Assembly (NCBI GenBank): GCA_015222555.1 | Contig: JADFVM010000053.1 | Span: 1 to 8,365, forward strand | Direction: 5' to 3' | From: Pseudomonadota bacterium | GTDB lineage: Bacteria > Desulfobacterota > JADFVX01 | DNA length: 8,365 nucleotides | In this document: positions 1 to 5,736 of the stretch, one piece after another | Position numbering within the stretch: position 1 is the stretch's first letter | Layout of the letters: every line of letters starts with the position of its first letter | The notes under the pieces: model-generated | The model's database searches: none | What the model was told of the DNA's origin: nothing | The model's input: only the letters and a program-made list of their open reading frames with translations | Made by a program: the position numbers and the translations under genes

Positions 1-155
1 CACTTGTGCAGTTTTCAATTTGGAAAGAAGTCATTTTTTGCAAGGTCAAGGAGATCAAGGGTTTGAGCGGAGGCGTACTGCTCTGTACGCCGCACAAGCA
101 AAGCCGATGATTGACACAGAGATTGCGCAAAAGGGCACTTTCCGGATGAAAACTA
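1..155. repeat. foldback repeat element with imperfect inverted ends
   Basis: The ends are imperfect inverted repeats: bases 10-43 pair with 124-154 and share AGTTTTCA, GGAAAG and TTGC-CAA blocks. A perfect 7-bp hairpin lies in the middle (GGCGTAC at 72-78, GTACGCC at 85-91, loop TGCTCT). No convincing reading frame crosses it. The nested symmetry and lack of coding suggest a small non-autonomous or structured-RNA repeat. The left end may extend beyond the window. Whether it is multicopy cannot be seen here, because only one copy is present. Confidence 0.5.
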
Positions 156-463
156 ACTAGTTCGGCTTTCAGCTGACAGTTAAAAGGCTAATGATCAAAC
201 GCTTGGCACTAACAGCAAAAACAGTTAATACAATTAACAGACTCATTCCTATGCATCTGAATGGCGGTAGCTTATCCGGATTAAAAAAATAGGTTCATTG
301 TGGTGTCCTGGTGGCTAATAAAGTTTTCTATTTGCCACTAAGGCACCAAGAGTTATTTTTTCTTATAAAACAAGATATTAAAAAATATCAACTTGAACTT
401 TATCAATTACACCTATAAAGCAACGAAGTTAAGAAATTGGAAATATAACCATTACCAAATGAA
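156..463. other. non-coding stretch, no gene seen
   Basis: Both strands lack a frame with a credible start, ribosome binding site and protein-like composition. The stretch holds the inverted GCCAC repeat at 302-350 and AT-rich sequence around it. A short GTTAA/TTAAC stem occurs near 226-241 but has no U-tract, so it is not called a terminator. Nothing else can be supported. Confidence 0.5.
302..350. repeat. CACNAAGN-family inverted pair (copy A)
   Basis: A left-facing arm ending GTGGC (302-315) and a right-facing arm starting GCCAC (334-350, GCCACTAAGGCACCAAG) flank an AT-rich 18-nt joint. The arms match at about 12 of 17 positions when one is reverse-complemented. The same layout, left arm, AT-rich joint with TTTAT or similar, right arm, recurs at 2291-2368 and 5251-5310. 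This copy is the most diverged of the three. Confidence 0.6.
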
Positions 464-465
464 AG

Positions 466-482
466 TGTCAGCTTTTTTTACA
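466..482. promoter_or_regulatory. TGTCAG-N5-TTTACA box 1
   Basis: TGTCAG and TTTACA are separated by five bases. Two further copies with a six-base spacer lie at 600-617 and 730-747, giving intervals of 134 and 130 bp. Three copies upstream of one gene, with TGT...ACA dyad character, suggest binding sites for a regulator, possibly an enhancer-binding protein. The protein is unknown. Confidence 0.4.
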
Positions 483-577
483 TGAGAGATATTTGGATGA
501 AAAATCCCACAAATGTAGACTGCACCTACATAACGATGAATATATGTATCGGACAATTTAAGAATTATCAAAAAAAT

Positions 578-617
578 TGTCAGCCACCTCTGCATGACAT
601 GTCAGGGATTCTTTACA
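578..617. promoter_or_regulatory. TGTCA-N12-TGACA palindrome plus TGTCAG-N6-TTTACA box 2
   Basis: A dyad TGTCA...TGACA at 578-599 abuts box 2 (TGTCAG-GGATTC-TTTACA, 600-617). The junction makes a perfect 10-bp palindrome TGACATGTCA (595-604). Adjacent half-sites of the same sequence are what a dimer-binding regulator with cooperative sites would show. The function is inferred from recurrence only. Confidence 0.4.
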
Positions 618-641
618 CTGAAAAATGCCTCAGAAATAAGC

Positions 642-702
642 AAAGCGCAATATGTGTCGCTCAATGCGGCTAATCTAGACTAAAAAGCGCAATATGTGTC
701 GC
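642..702 (+). repeat. 19-nt perfect direct repeat
   Basis: AAAGCGCAATATGTGTCGC occurs at 642-660 and again at 684-702, an offset of 42 bp or four helical turns. It sits between regulatory boxes 2 and 3. It could be a pair of operator sites or a small duplication; the sequence does not decide. Confidence 0.6.
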
Positions 703-729
703 CTCTGCACATTTAAGGCAATCAGGCAG

Positions 730-747
730 TGTCAGCTTTTGTTTACA
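730..747. promoter_or_regulatory. TGTCAG-N6-TTTACA box 3
   Basis: TGTCAG-CTTTTG-TTTACA has the same spacing as box 2. It lies just 16 bp before the sigma54-like promoter at 764-779. With the following base it also reads GTGT-N12-ACAC, a small dyad. Confidence 0.4.
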
Positions 748-763
748 CTTTGCTTAAGCGGTG

Positions 764-779
764 TGGCCGGCTTTTTGAA
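764..779 (+). promoter_or_regulatory. candidate sigma54 (-24/-12) promoter
   Basis: TGGCCGGCTTTTTGAA fits the RpoN pattern TGGCACG-N4-TTGCW in the invariant GG, exactly ten bases to the -12 dinucleotide, and the TTG. The -12 element is GA rather than GC, which is a real weakness. Transcription would start near 790, leaving about 95 nt of leader before the sugar transferase gene. The upstream box array fits an activator-dependent promoter. No convincing sigma70 promoter was recognised here. Confidence 0.35.
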
Positions 780-783
780 AAGT

Positions 784-806
784 TCATAAAAAGCAATAGT
801 TTATGA
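784..806 (+). other. short hairpin in the leader
   Basis: TCATAAA (784-790) and TTTATGA (800-806) form a perfect 7-bp AT-rich stem with a 9-nt loop. It lies just past the candidate sigma54 promoter and could be an operator dyad or a leader hairpin. It is weak thermodynamically and may be chance. Confidence 0.25.
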
Positions 807-883
807 GGTCGGCATAGAAATTGCTCAATATATTAGGATGAATCGATCTTAGTCTCAAGTGCAACCTGGAAAGGAGGCAAAAA

Positions 884-2074
884 ATGGAAAAAGTAATCAT
901 TAGTCAAATCAATCTTCAATCAGCAAGGCTAAAAGGTGCTGAAAGGGATGTTGTTCATCCAAATAAATTCCCCAAATTTCCAACAGGTCACCATTATGGT
1001 CTTTATGGAAGGACCCTGTTCCATGACCTTCTTACCAAGGAAAGGAAGCGGACAGAACGAACGCAAAATCCTTTTATTATGATGTTGGTTAATATTGAAA
1101 GACTCCTTAAAAAACGAACCAGGAAAAAGACGTTAAGTAAGGTTTTGCGAATCGTCTCTTCTTCGGCCAGAGATTCTGATCTTAAGGGGTGGTATGCTTC
1201 CGACCACATTATTGGAGTTATCTTCACGGACACGGATAAAGAATTTAAAGACTCCATAGAAAAGAGTTTAATTGATAAACTGTCGAATTTTTTAGATAGT
1301 GAAAGCTTACGGGACGTAGAGATTTCTTTTCATGTTTATCCCGAAGAAAATGAGAAATCAAAGCTGGCAAATACGGAGCCCGATCTTAATCTGTATACAC
1401 ATTTGGTTGATGTCGATGCATCCACTAAGATCGCCTTAATGTGCAAAAGAGGTATCGATATTGTTGGAAGCATCGTTGGGATTCTGCTTTTCTCTCCCCT
1501 CTTTATAAGCATTCCTGTAATGATAAAATTCACATCGAAGGGGCCTGTCCTGTTTAAGCAGAAGAGGGTCGGAAAATTTGGAAAGAGATTTGCGTTTCTC
1601 AAATTCAGGTCCATGCATATGAATAACGATGATGCCGTCCATCGACAGTATGTTAAGGCATTGATTAAAAGCCAGAAACGTGCCAATGAAAATGAAGAAG
1701 ATGGGAAGAAGAAACCGGTTTATAAATTAACGAACGATCCAAGAGTCACGCCAATTGGAGAAATACTTCGGAAAACGAGCATGGACGAATTGCCCCAGTT
1801 CTTTAACGTGCTCTTCGGAGAGATGTCTCTCGTGGGTCCAAGACCGCCTATTTCCTATGAACTGGAGGATTACGACTATTGGCACAGAATGCGTATTCTG
1901 GAGATAAAGCCGGGTATTACCGGACCGTGGCAAGTGGGCGGCAGAAGCTCGACGACCTTCGATGAAATGGTTCGCCTCGATCTTCAGTATATTAATGGAT
2001 GGTCTTTATGGCTCGATATCAAGATCTTATTGAAGACACCCTGGGTTGTCATTACGGGCAAGGGGGGGCATTAG
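884..2074 (+). CDS. polyprenyl-phosphate sugar-1-phosphate transferase with degenerate GGDEF-like N-terminal domain
   Basis: The C-terminal half is a bacterial sugar transferase (WcaJ/WbaP/PglC family). Such enzymes move a sugar-1-phosphate from a nucleotide sugar to undecaprenyl phosphate at the inner membrane and so start a polysaccharide repeat unit. Visible marks are the membrane segment at about 191-214 after KRGID, GPVLFKQKRVG (220-230), FLKFRSM (238-244), the D301-E302 pair in RKTSMDELPQ, SLVGPRPP (315-322) and KPGITGPWQVGGRS (342-355). Residues 36-118 read like a GGDEF domain: GLYGRTLF resembles GLxNRRxF, and GWYASDHIIGVIF replaces RYGGDEFAVIL. The active-site GGDEF is lost, so cyclic-di-GMP synthesis is unlikely. 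The start has a strong AAGGAGG at 871-877, six bases upstream. Substrate sugar is unknown. The family call is firm; the GGDEF relation rests on pattern matching. Confidence 0.93.
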   Translation: MEKVIISQINLQSARLKGAERDVVHPNKFPKFPTGHHYGLYGRTLFHDLLTKERKRTERTQNPFIMMLVNIERLLKKRTRKKTLSKVLRIVSSSARDSDLKGWYASDHIIGVIFTDTDKEFKDSIEKSLIDKLSNFLDSESLRDVEISFHVYPEENEKSKLANTEPDLNLYTHLVDVDASTKIALMCKRGIDIVGSIVGILLFSPLFISIPVMIKFTSKGPVLFKQKRVGKFGKRFAFLKFRSMHMNNDDAVHRQYVKALIKSQKRANENEEDGKKKPVYKLTNDPRVTPIGEILRKTSMDELPQFFNVLFGEMSLVGPRPPISYELEDYDYWHRMRILEIKPGITGPWQVGGRSSTTFDEMVRLDLQYINGWSLWLDIKILLKTPWVVITGKGGH

Positions 2075-2080
2075 GGGCGG

Positions 2081-2157
2081 ACTAAGGCAGAAGGCACAGA
2101 GGCAGAAGGACGAAAGAACCAAGGCACAAAGGCAGAAGGCACAAAGGTAGAAGGTCA
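2081..2157 (+). repeat. right-facing degenerate 7-8 bp repeat run
   Basis: The run is built from alternating units resembling CACAAAGG and CAGAAGG. It opens with ACTAAGGCAG, the same as the start of the arm at 5296-5305. Bases 2121-2141 recur perfectly in reverse complement at 2409-2429. It starts about six bases after the sugar transferase stop codon. Confidence 0.7.
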
Positions 2158-2212
2158 GGAAGTGCCAAGTGAATAATGCAATTCGTTACCCCTTTTCATC
2201 ACTACTTCAATC

Positions 2213-2238
2213 CATCAGTCATCAGTTTTCAGTCGTCA
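2213..2238 (+). repeat. CAGTCATCAGT-like short tandem run
   Basis: CATCAGT, CATCAGT-like and CAGTCGTCAG units follow one another in degenerate 7-8 bp steps. This is a different sequence from the CACNAAGN units but has a similar length and imperfect tandem style. It lies inside the first right/left pair of the gap. Confidence 0.4.
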
Positions 2239-2290
2239 GAAAAAAAATTGATATCATTGTAAATTCTTTATATCATTCTTTGTGCATTTG

Positions 2291-2368
2291 CACCTTAGTG
2301 CCTTCGTGTCTTCGTGGCTGAAAAAAGAGAGTTTATTTATGCCACAAAGTCACCAAGACACCAAGAAG
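2291..2368. repeat. CACNAAGN palindrome (copy B): left arm, joint, right arm
   Basis: The left-facing arm 2291-2318 and right-facing arm 2341-2368 match at 21 of 28 positions when reverse-complemented. All but one of the seven mismatches fall on the variable positions of an exact 8-bp period, CACNAAGN. The 22-nt joint TGAAAAAAGAGAGTTTATTT resembles the joint at 5271-5292. Arms begin GCCAC and end GTGGC. Confidence 0.75.
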
Positions 2369-2435
2369 TGATATCTAGAATTAAAGTTAAAGCATTTAGA
2401 ATAACTTCTGCCTTCTGCCTTTGTGCCTTCATGGC
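2341..2435. mobile_element. gene-free palindromic element, 95 bp
   Basis: It runs from GCCAC (right-facing arm, 2341-2368) to a left-facing arm (2405-2435) ending ATGGC. The core contains AGAATTAAAGTTA (2377-2389), which recurs with one extra T at 5220-5233 in the 88-bp element at 5183-5270. Shared ends plus shared core argue that both derive from one element. No reading frame is present. Movement is inferred, not shown. Confidence 0.45.
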
Positions 2436-2533
2436 ATTTAGCATCTGCGCAATCTGTGGATCGCTCTAAGATGGATACCTTCGGAGACTTGATTTTTGTT
2501 TTACGAATTTAATAACTTTAGCATGGAGGATGT

Positions 2534-3535
2534 ATGATAAGGTTTGGTGTTATAGGGTATGGCTACTGGGGGCCAAATATTGTAAGGAATTTTGAGGCCT
2601 GTGACGGCTCGAAAGTGACGATGATCTGTGATGGAAGGACGGTGGCTTTAAAAAGAGCAGAAAAAACGTATCCCCAAATTCAGACTGTTTCTGACTGTTC
2701 TGAAATCCTGAATTCACCGGACATTGATGCCGTTGCAATTGTTACCCCTGTCTCGACGCATTACGAACTCGCTAAAAAGGCGCTTTTGAATGGTAAACAT
2801 GTCTTTGTTGAAAAGCCCTTTACAGCGACAGTCGCACAAGCGGAAGAGCTTATCGACCTGGCCGAAAAGAAGAATCTTAAGATCATGGTCGATCACACCT
2901 TTCTCTTTACCGGCGCGGTCATGAAAATCAAGGAACTCCTTGATGACCAAACTTTAGGGGACGTCTATTATTATGATTCAACGAGGGTAAATTTAGGGCT
3001 CTTTCAGCATGATGTCAATGTCATATGGGATCTGGCGCCCCATGATTTTTCCATTATGGACTATGTCCTCAGGGAAAGTCCCGAGGCCGTCGCCGCAACA
3101 GGGCAATCTCATGTCAGTAAATTTGAAAATGTGGCTTATGTCACAGTTTATCTTTCAAACAATACGATCGCGCATTTCAATGTAAACTGGTTGTCCCCGG
3201 TAAAGGTAAGATCGACGCTAATTGGCGGAGAGAAGAAGATGCTCGTCTGGAATGACGTTGATGTCGATGAGAAAATCAAAATATACGATAAAGGGATCGA
3301 TGTAAAAAACAGGGAAGGGATTTATGATCTTCTGGTGAGTTATCGCTCCGGCGATATCTGGACACCGAGGGTGAACCCGACGGAGGCCCTTAAACTGGAA
3401 GCCGAATACTTTCTCGACTGTATTGAAAATAACAAATCCCCGCATAATGACGGTCATGCAGGCCTGAGGGTCGTCAAATTGCTCGAGGCTTGCGATAAGT
3501 CTTTAAAAAAACAGGGACAGATGGTAAAAGTATGA
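2534..3535 (+). CDS. Gfo/Idh/MocA oxidoreductase, WbpB/WlbA-like UDP-sugar 3-dehydrogenase
   Basis: This is a cytoplasmic NAD(P)-dependent sugar-nucleotide dehydrogenase. Homologues WbpB/WlbA oxidise C3 of UDP-GlcNAc uronate, and GnnA acts on UDP-GlcNAc, preparing a 3-keto sugar for transamination. The Rossmann loop is GVIGYGYWG (5-13), the family's EKP motif is at 93-95, and WDLAPHD (165-171) carries the likely catalytic His170. At 333 residues it has the usual family length. GGAGG at 2525-2529 lies four bases before the ATG; the earlier ATG at 2523 hits a stop after four codons. Its stop overlaps the next gene's start by four bases (ATGA), so the two are translationally linked. The neighbouring aminotransferase and acetyltransferase support the pathway role. 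Exact substrate, UDP-GlcNAc or its uronate, is not decided because no UDP-GlcNAc 6-dehydrogenase is in view. Confidence 0.88.
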   Translation: MIRFGVIGYGYWGPNIVRNFEACDGSKVTMICDGRTVALKRAEKTYPQIQTVSDCSEILNSPDIDAVAIVTPVSTHYELAKKALLNGKHVFVEKPFTATVAQAEELIDLAEKKNLKIMVDHTFLFTGAVMKIKELLDDQTLGDVYYYDSTRVNLGLFQHDVNVIWDLAPHDFSIMDYVLRESPEAVAATGQSHVSKFENVAYVTVYLSNNTIAHFNVNWLSPVKVRSTLIGGEKKMLVWNDVDVDEKIKIYDKGIDVKNREGIYDLLVSYRSGDIWTPRVNPTEALKLEAEYFLDCIENNKSPHNDGHAGLRVVKLLEACDKSLKKQGQMVKV

Positions 3536-4011
3536 ATTACCTCTCAATAGCAGAGGACGTCCAATTAGGTGAAAATGTTAAGCTGGCAAAATTCATCAAT
3601 CTTTACGGTTGCTCTATCGGCGATAATACGAAGATCGGGCCCTTTGTAGAAGTTCAGAAAAACGCGTCGATCGGCAAGAATTGCAAAATTCAGAGTCATA
3701 CCTTCATCTGTGAAGGTGTTGTCATCGAAGACGATGCCTTTATCGGTCATGGCGTCACTTTTATCAATGATCCCTTCCCCCGTTCAACTGTCAAGGGGAG
3801 CGGTCTTCAGACGGAGGCCGACTGGAAGGTGGAACCGACGTATGTAAAAAAGGGAGCTTCCATCGGTTCGGGAGCGACGGTCATGTGCAATATAACCATC
3901 GGAGAAAATGCCATCGTCGGCGCCGGGAGCATGGTGACGAAAGATGTTCCTCCCAACACGATTGTGGCGGGAAATCCGGCAAAAATTATAAGGAGTATCG
4001 ATAATGAGTAA
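3532..4011 (+). CDS. left-handed beta-helix N-acetyltransferase, WbpD/WlbB-like
   Basis: This hexapeptide-repeat transferase probably acetylates the 3-amino group of the UDP-sugar made by its neighbours, using acetyl-CoA; such enzymes are cytoplasmic trimers. Isoleucine/valine-rich hexapeptides run through residues 8-75 and 104-140 (for example CSIGDNTKIGPF and ASIGSGATV). IGHGVTFINDPFPR (71-84) is a signature of the WbpD/WlbB-type family, and AGNPAKII (146-153) is the usual C-terminal helix-turn. At 159 residues it is slightly short for the group but looks complete. The start overlaps the dehydrogenase stop by four bases and has no strong ribosome site of its own, consistent with translational coupling. 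A QdtC-type enzyme for dTDP-sugars is possible but would expect a ketoisomerase, not a Gfo/Idh dehydrogenase, next door. Confidence 0.85.
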   Translation: MNYLSIAEDVQLGENVKLAKFINLYGCSIGDNTKIGPFVEVQKNASIGKNCKIQSHTFICEGVVIEDDAFIGHGVTFINDPFPRSTVKGSGLQTEADWKVEPTYVKKGASIGSGATVMCNITIGENAIVGAGSMVTKDVPPNTIVAGNPAKIIRSIDNE

Positions 4012-5206
4012 TAAAGTACCATTTCTGGACCTTGTAACACCTCATCTACAGCTCGAGGATGAGCTTGTTGAAGTCTGCCGCGATGCAATTCAAAAGGGTT
4101 GGTTTATTGGTGGGCCCAACGTCTCCGGTTTTGAGGAAGATTTTGCCAAATTTTGTGATGCCAGGCATGCTGTCGGTGTTGGAAGCGGCACGGATGCACT
4201 CCGCTTTGCCCTGATGGCTGCAGGTGTTCAAAAAGATGACATAGTTGTCACAGTGCCCAATACCTTTATTGCAACAACAGAGGCCATCTCACAGGTTGGG
4301 GCCCTTCCGGATTTTGTTGATGTTGATGAAGAGACCTACAACCTCGACCCTGATAAACTTCGTCAATATATCGGTCAGCAATGCACTGTTAATGAAAGTG
4401 GAAAACTTGTCCATAAAGAGAAAGGAAGGCCTGTAACAGCCGTAATTCCCGTACATCTCTACGGACGTATGGCCGATATGGACCCTATTATGGAGATTGC
4501 TGATGAGTACAAGCTGATTGTTGTTGAAGACGCCTGTCAGGCCCATGGTGCTGAATATTATTCGGAGAAAGAGGGCAAATGGAAGAAAGCGGGATCTATC
4601 GGACATGCCGCTGCATTCAGCTTTTATCCCGGTAAAAACCTCGGCGCCTGTGGTGAAGGCGGTGCCGCGACAACCAATGACGAGGATATCGATAAAAAAA
4701 TCCGCATGATCCGTGACCATGGTCAGGCTAAGAAATATTATCACGACCTGGAAGGCTATAACGGCCGCCTCGATGCCATGCAGGCCGGTATGTTACGAGT
4801 CAAGCTGAGACATCTGCCGGAGTGGACCGGAAAGCGTCAGGTAAATGCCGCCAAATATAATGAATTGCTGAATTCAGTAGACAGTATCGATTTACCTCTC
4901 ATCTCAGGTGGGCACAAAGATGTCTATCATCTTTATGTCATTCATACAGATGAAAGGGATGGCATGCAGAAATCCCTGGCCGATAATGAAATCTTTGCAG
5001 GGCTTCACTACCCCGTACCTCTCCATCTGCAAAAGGCCTATGAGCATCTTGGTTTTAAGGAAGGTGATTTCCCAGCCTCAGAAAAAAGTGCGTCACGGCT
5101 TCTTTCGCTGCCAATGTTCCCGGAACTGACTGAAGAACAGCAAAAAAGAGTAGCGGAGAAAATCAGGCAATATTTATCTAGGGCCACTAAGTCACCAAGA
5201 CACTAA
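4004..5206 (+). CDS. DegT/DnrJ/EryC1/StrS aminotransferase, WbpE/WlbC-like
   Basis: This PLP enzyme would transfer an amino group, usually from glutamate, to the 3-keto sugar nucleotide made by the dehydrogenase. Visible marks are VGVGSGTDAL (57-66), EDACQAHGA (175-183) with PLP-contacting Asp176, and SFYPGKNLGACGEGGA (206-221) with Lys211 as the Schiff-base lysine. HYPVPLHLQ (335-343) is the typical C-terminal substrate loop. About 25 extra residues near 122-145 make it longer than WbpE. The gene overlaps the acetyltransferase by eight bases and has AAGGAG at 3990-3995. The last eleven residues, YLSRATKSPRH, and the stop codon are encoded by the joint and right arm of the CACNAAGN repeat. 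The true family C-terminus is probably near KIRQ, so the tail looks repeat-derived and dispensable. Confidence 0.9.
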   Translation: MSNKVPFLDLVTPHLQLEDELVEVCRDAIQKGWFIGGPNVSGFEEDFAKFCDARHAVGVGSGTDALRFALMAAGVQKDDIVVTVPNTFIATTEAISQVGALPDFVDVDEETYNLDPDKLRQYIGQQCTVNESGKLVHKEKGRPVTAVIPVHLYGRMADMDPIMEIADEYKLIVVEDACQAHGAEYYSEKEGKWKKAGSIGHAAAFSFYPGKNLGACGEGGAATTNDEDIDKKIRMIRDHGQAKKYYHDLEGYNGRLDAMQAGMLRVKLRHLPEWTGKRQVNAAKYNELLNSVDSIDLPLISGGHKDVYHLYVIHTDERDGMQKSLADNEIFAGLHYPVPLHLQKAYEHLGFKEGDFPASEKSASRLLSLPMFPELTEEQQKRVAEKIRQYLSRATKSPRH

Positions 5207-5270
5207 AAAAGCAATATAAAGAATTTAAAGTTATATGAAATAAATCTACGTGTCTTCGAGTCTTCGTGGC
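5183..5270. mobile_element. gene-free palindromic element, 88 bp
   Basis: It runs from GCCAC at 5183 to GTGGC at 5270. The right-facing arm 5183-5206 carries CACTAAGT, CACCAAGA and CACTAA in register; the left-facing arm (about 5250-5270) carries TGTCTTCGAGTCTTCGTGGC. The core AGAATTTAAAGTTA (5220-5233) matches 2377-2389. Its left end lies inside the aminotransferase gene and supplies that gene's stop. Sequence before it, ATTTATCTA (5172-5180), repeats the joint at 5283-5291, so the inserted block probably begins near 5171. Confidence 0.5.
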
Positions 5271-5325
5271 TAAATCAAAGAATTTATCTATGGCCACTAA
5301 GGCAGCAAGGCTTAAAGGAATAAAA

Positions 5326-5718
5326 ATGATGTATCAGCCAATTCCCAAGGAGACAGAAGAGGTTGCAAATAAAATTGTCGATGCTGCCTATTGCGTTCAT
5401 AAGGAGTTGGGCCCAGGATTACTTGAAAAAGTATATGAAGTTTGTTTTTGCCACGAGTTGAAAAAGAGAGGACTTGTTCATCAAAGGCAAGTAGACATTC
5501 CAATCGTCTATGATGGCATATCCTTCGATGAAGGTTTAAGGCTCGACGTATTAGTCGAGAATAATATCATTTGTGAACTTAAGGCAGTAGATCATATGAA
5601 TCCCGTCTGGGAGGCACAGGTGCTTAGCCATCTAAAACTATGCAACAAGCGTTTAGGTTTTCTCATTAACTTTAATGAAAAATATATAAAAGATGGCTTA
5701 AAACGCATAGTCCTTTAG
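5326..5718 (+). CDS. GxxExxY family protein (PD-(D/E)XK nuclease-like)
   Basis: This 130-residue protein matches the GxxExxY family, which has a predicted PD-(D/E)XK nuclease-type fold and no settled function. The name motif is G31-LL-E34-KV-Y37. The core reads RLDVLV (72-77), ten residues, then CELKA (83-87), giving Asp74, Glu84 and Lys86 as the likely metal and catalytic set; EAQVLSHL (96-103) and GFLINFN (111-117) are also typical. I chose the ATG at 5326 because AAAGGA lies at 5314-5319, six bases upstream. An in-frame GTG at 5266 would add 20 residues, but that extension is encoded entirely by the repeat joint and arm. The gene interrupts a polysaccharide locus, sits between inverted repeat arms and has no obvious tie to sugar metabolism. 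All three core residues are intact, so it may be active. Confidence 0.85.
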   Translation: MMYQPIPKETEEVANKIVDAAYCVHKELGPGLLEKVYEVCFCHELKKRGLVHQRQVDIPIVYDGISFDEGLRLDVLVENNIICELKAVDHMNPVWEAQVLSHLKLCNKRLGFLINFNEKYIKDGLKRIVL

Positions 5719-5736
5719 TTTTATCAGTATTATCTC

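Larger units (their letters stand above)
2075..2533. other. 459-bp repeat-filled intergenic region
   Basis: No credible gene lies on either strand. Beginning a few bases after the sugar transferase stop, the gap holds right-facing CACNAAGN-type repeats (2081-2157), a CAGTCATCAGT-like run (2213-2238), the palindrome at 2291-2368 and a left-facing arm (2405-2435), so arms alternate right, left, right, left. ATCTGCGCAATCTGTGGAT at 2443-2461 is a further repeat-like string with partial similarity to bases 113-131. No terminator or clear promoter for the downstream operon was recognised. Confidence 0.6.

Noticed and set aside
203..216. TTGGCACTAACAGC as a sigma54 promoter
   Set aside because: The GG and GC dinucleotides are only eight bases apart; RpoN promoters need ten.
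482..673. 63-codon + strand frame in the leader
   Set aside because: No ribosome binding site, cysteine-rich odd composition, and it runs through the regulatory boxes and one copy of the direct repeat. It is more likely chance than a gene.
2081..2435. CRISPR-like array
   Set aside because: Units are 7-8 bp, degenerate and alternate in orientation; there are no uniform repeats of 24-40 bp separated by unique spacers, and no cas genes.
4289..4744. 151-codon minus-strand frame opposite the aminotransferase
   Set aside because: It lies wholly inside a strongly recognised gene with intact catalytic motifs and shows no family features of its own; a shadow frame. The other minus-strand frames were rejected for the same reason.
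5266..5325. GTG start extending the GxxExxY protein by 20 residues
   Set aside because: The extension is encoded by the repeat joint and arm and has no ribosome site, whereas the ATG at 5326 has AAAGGA six bases upstream.
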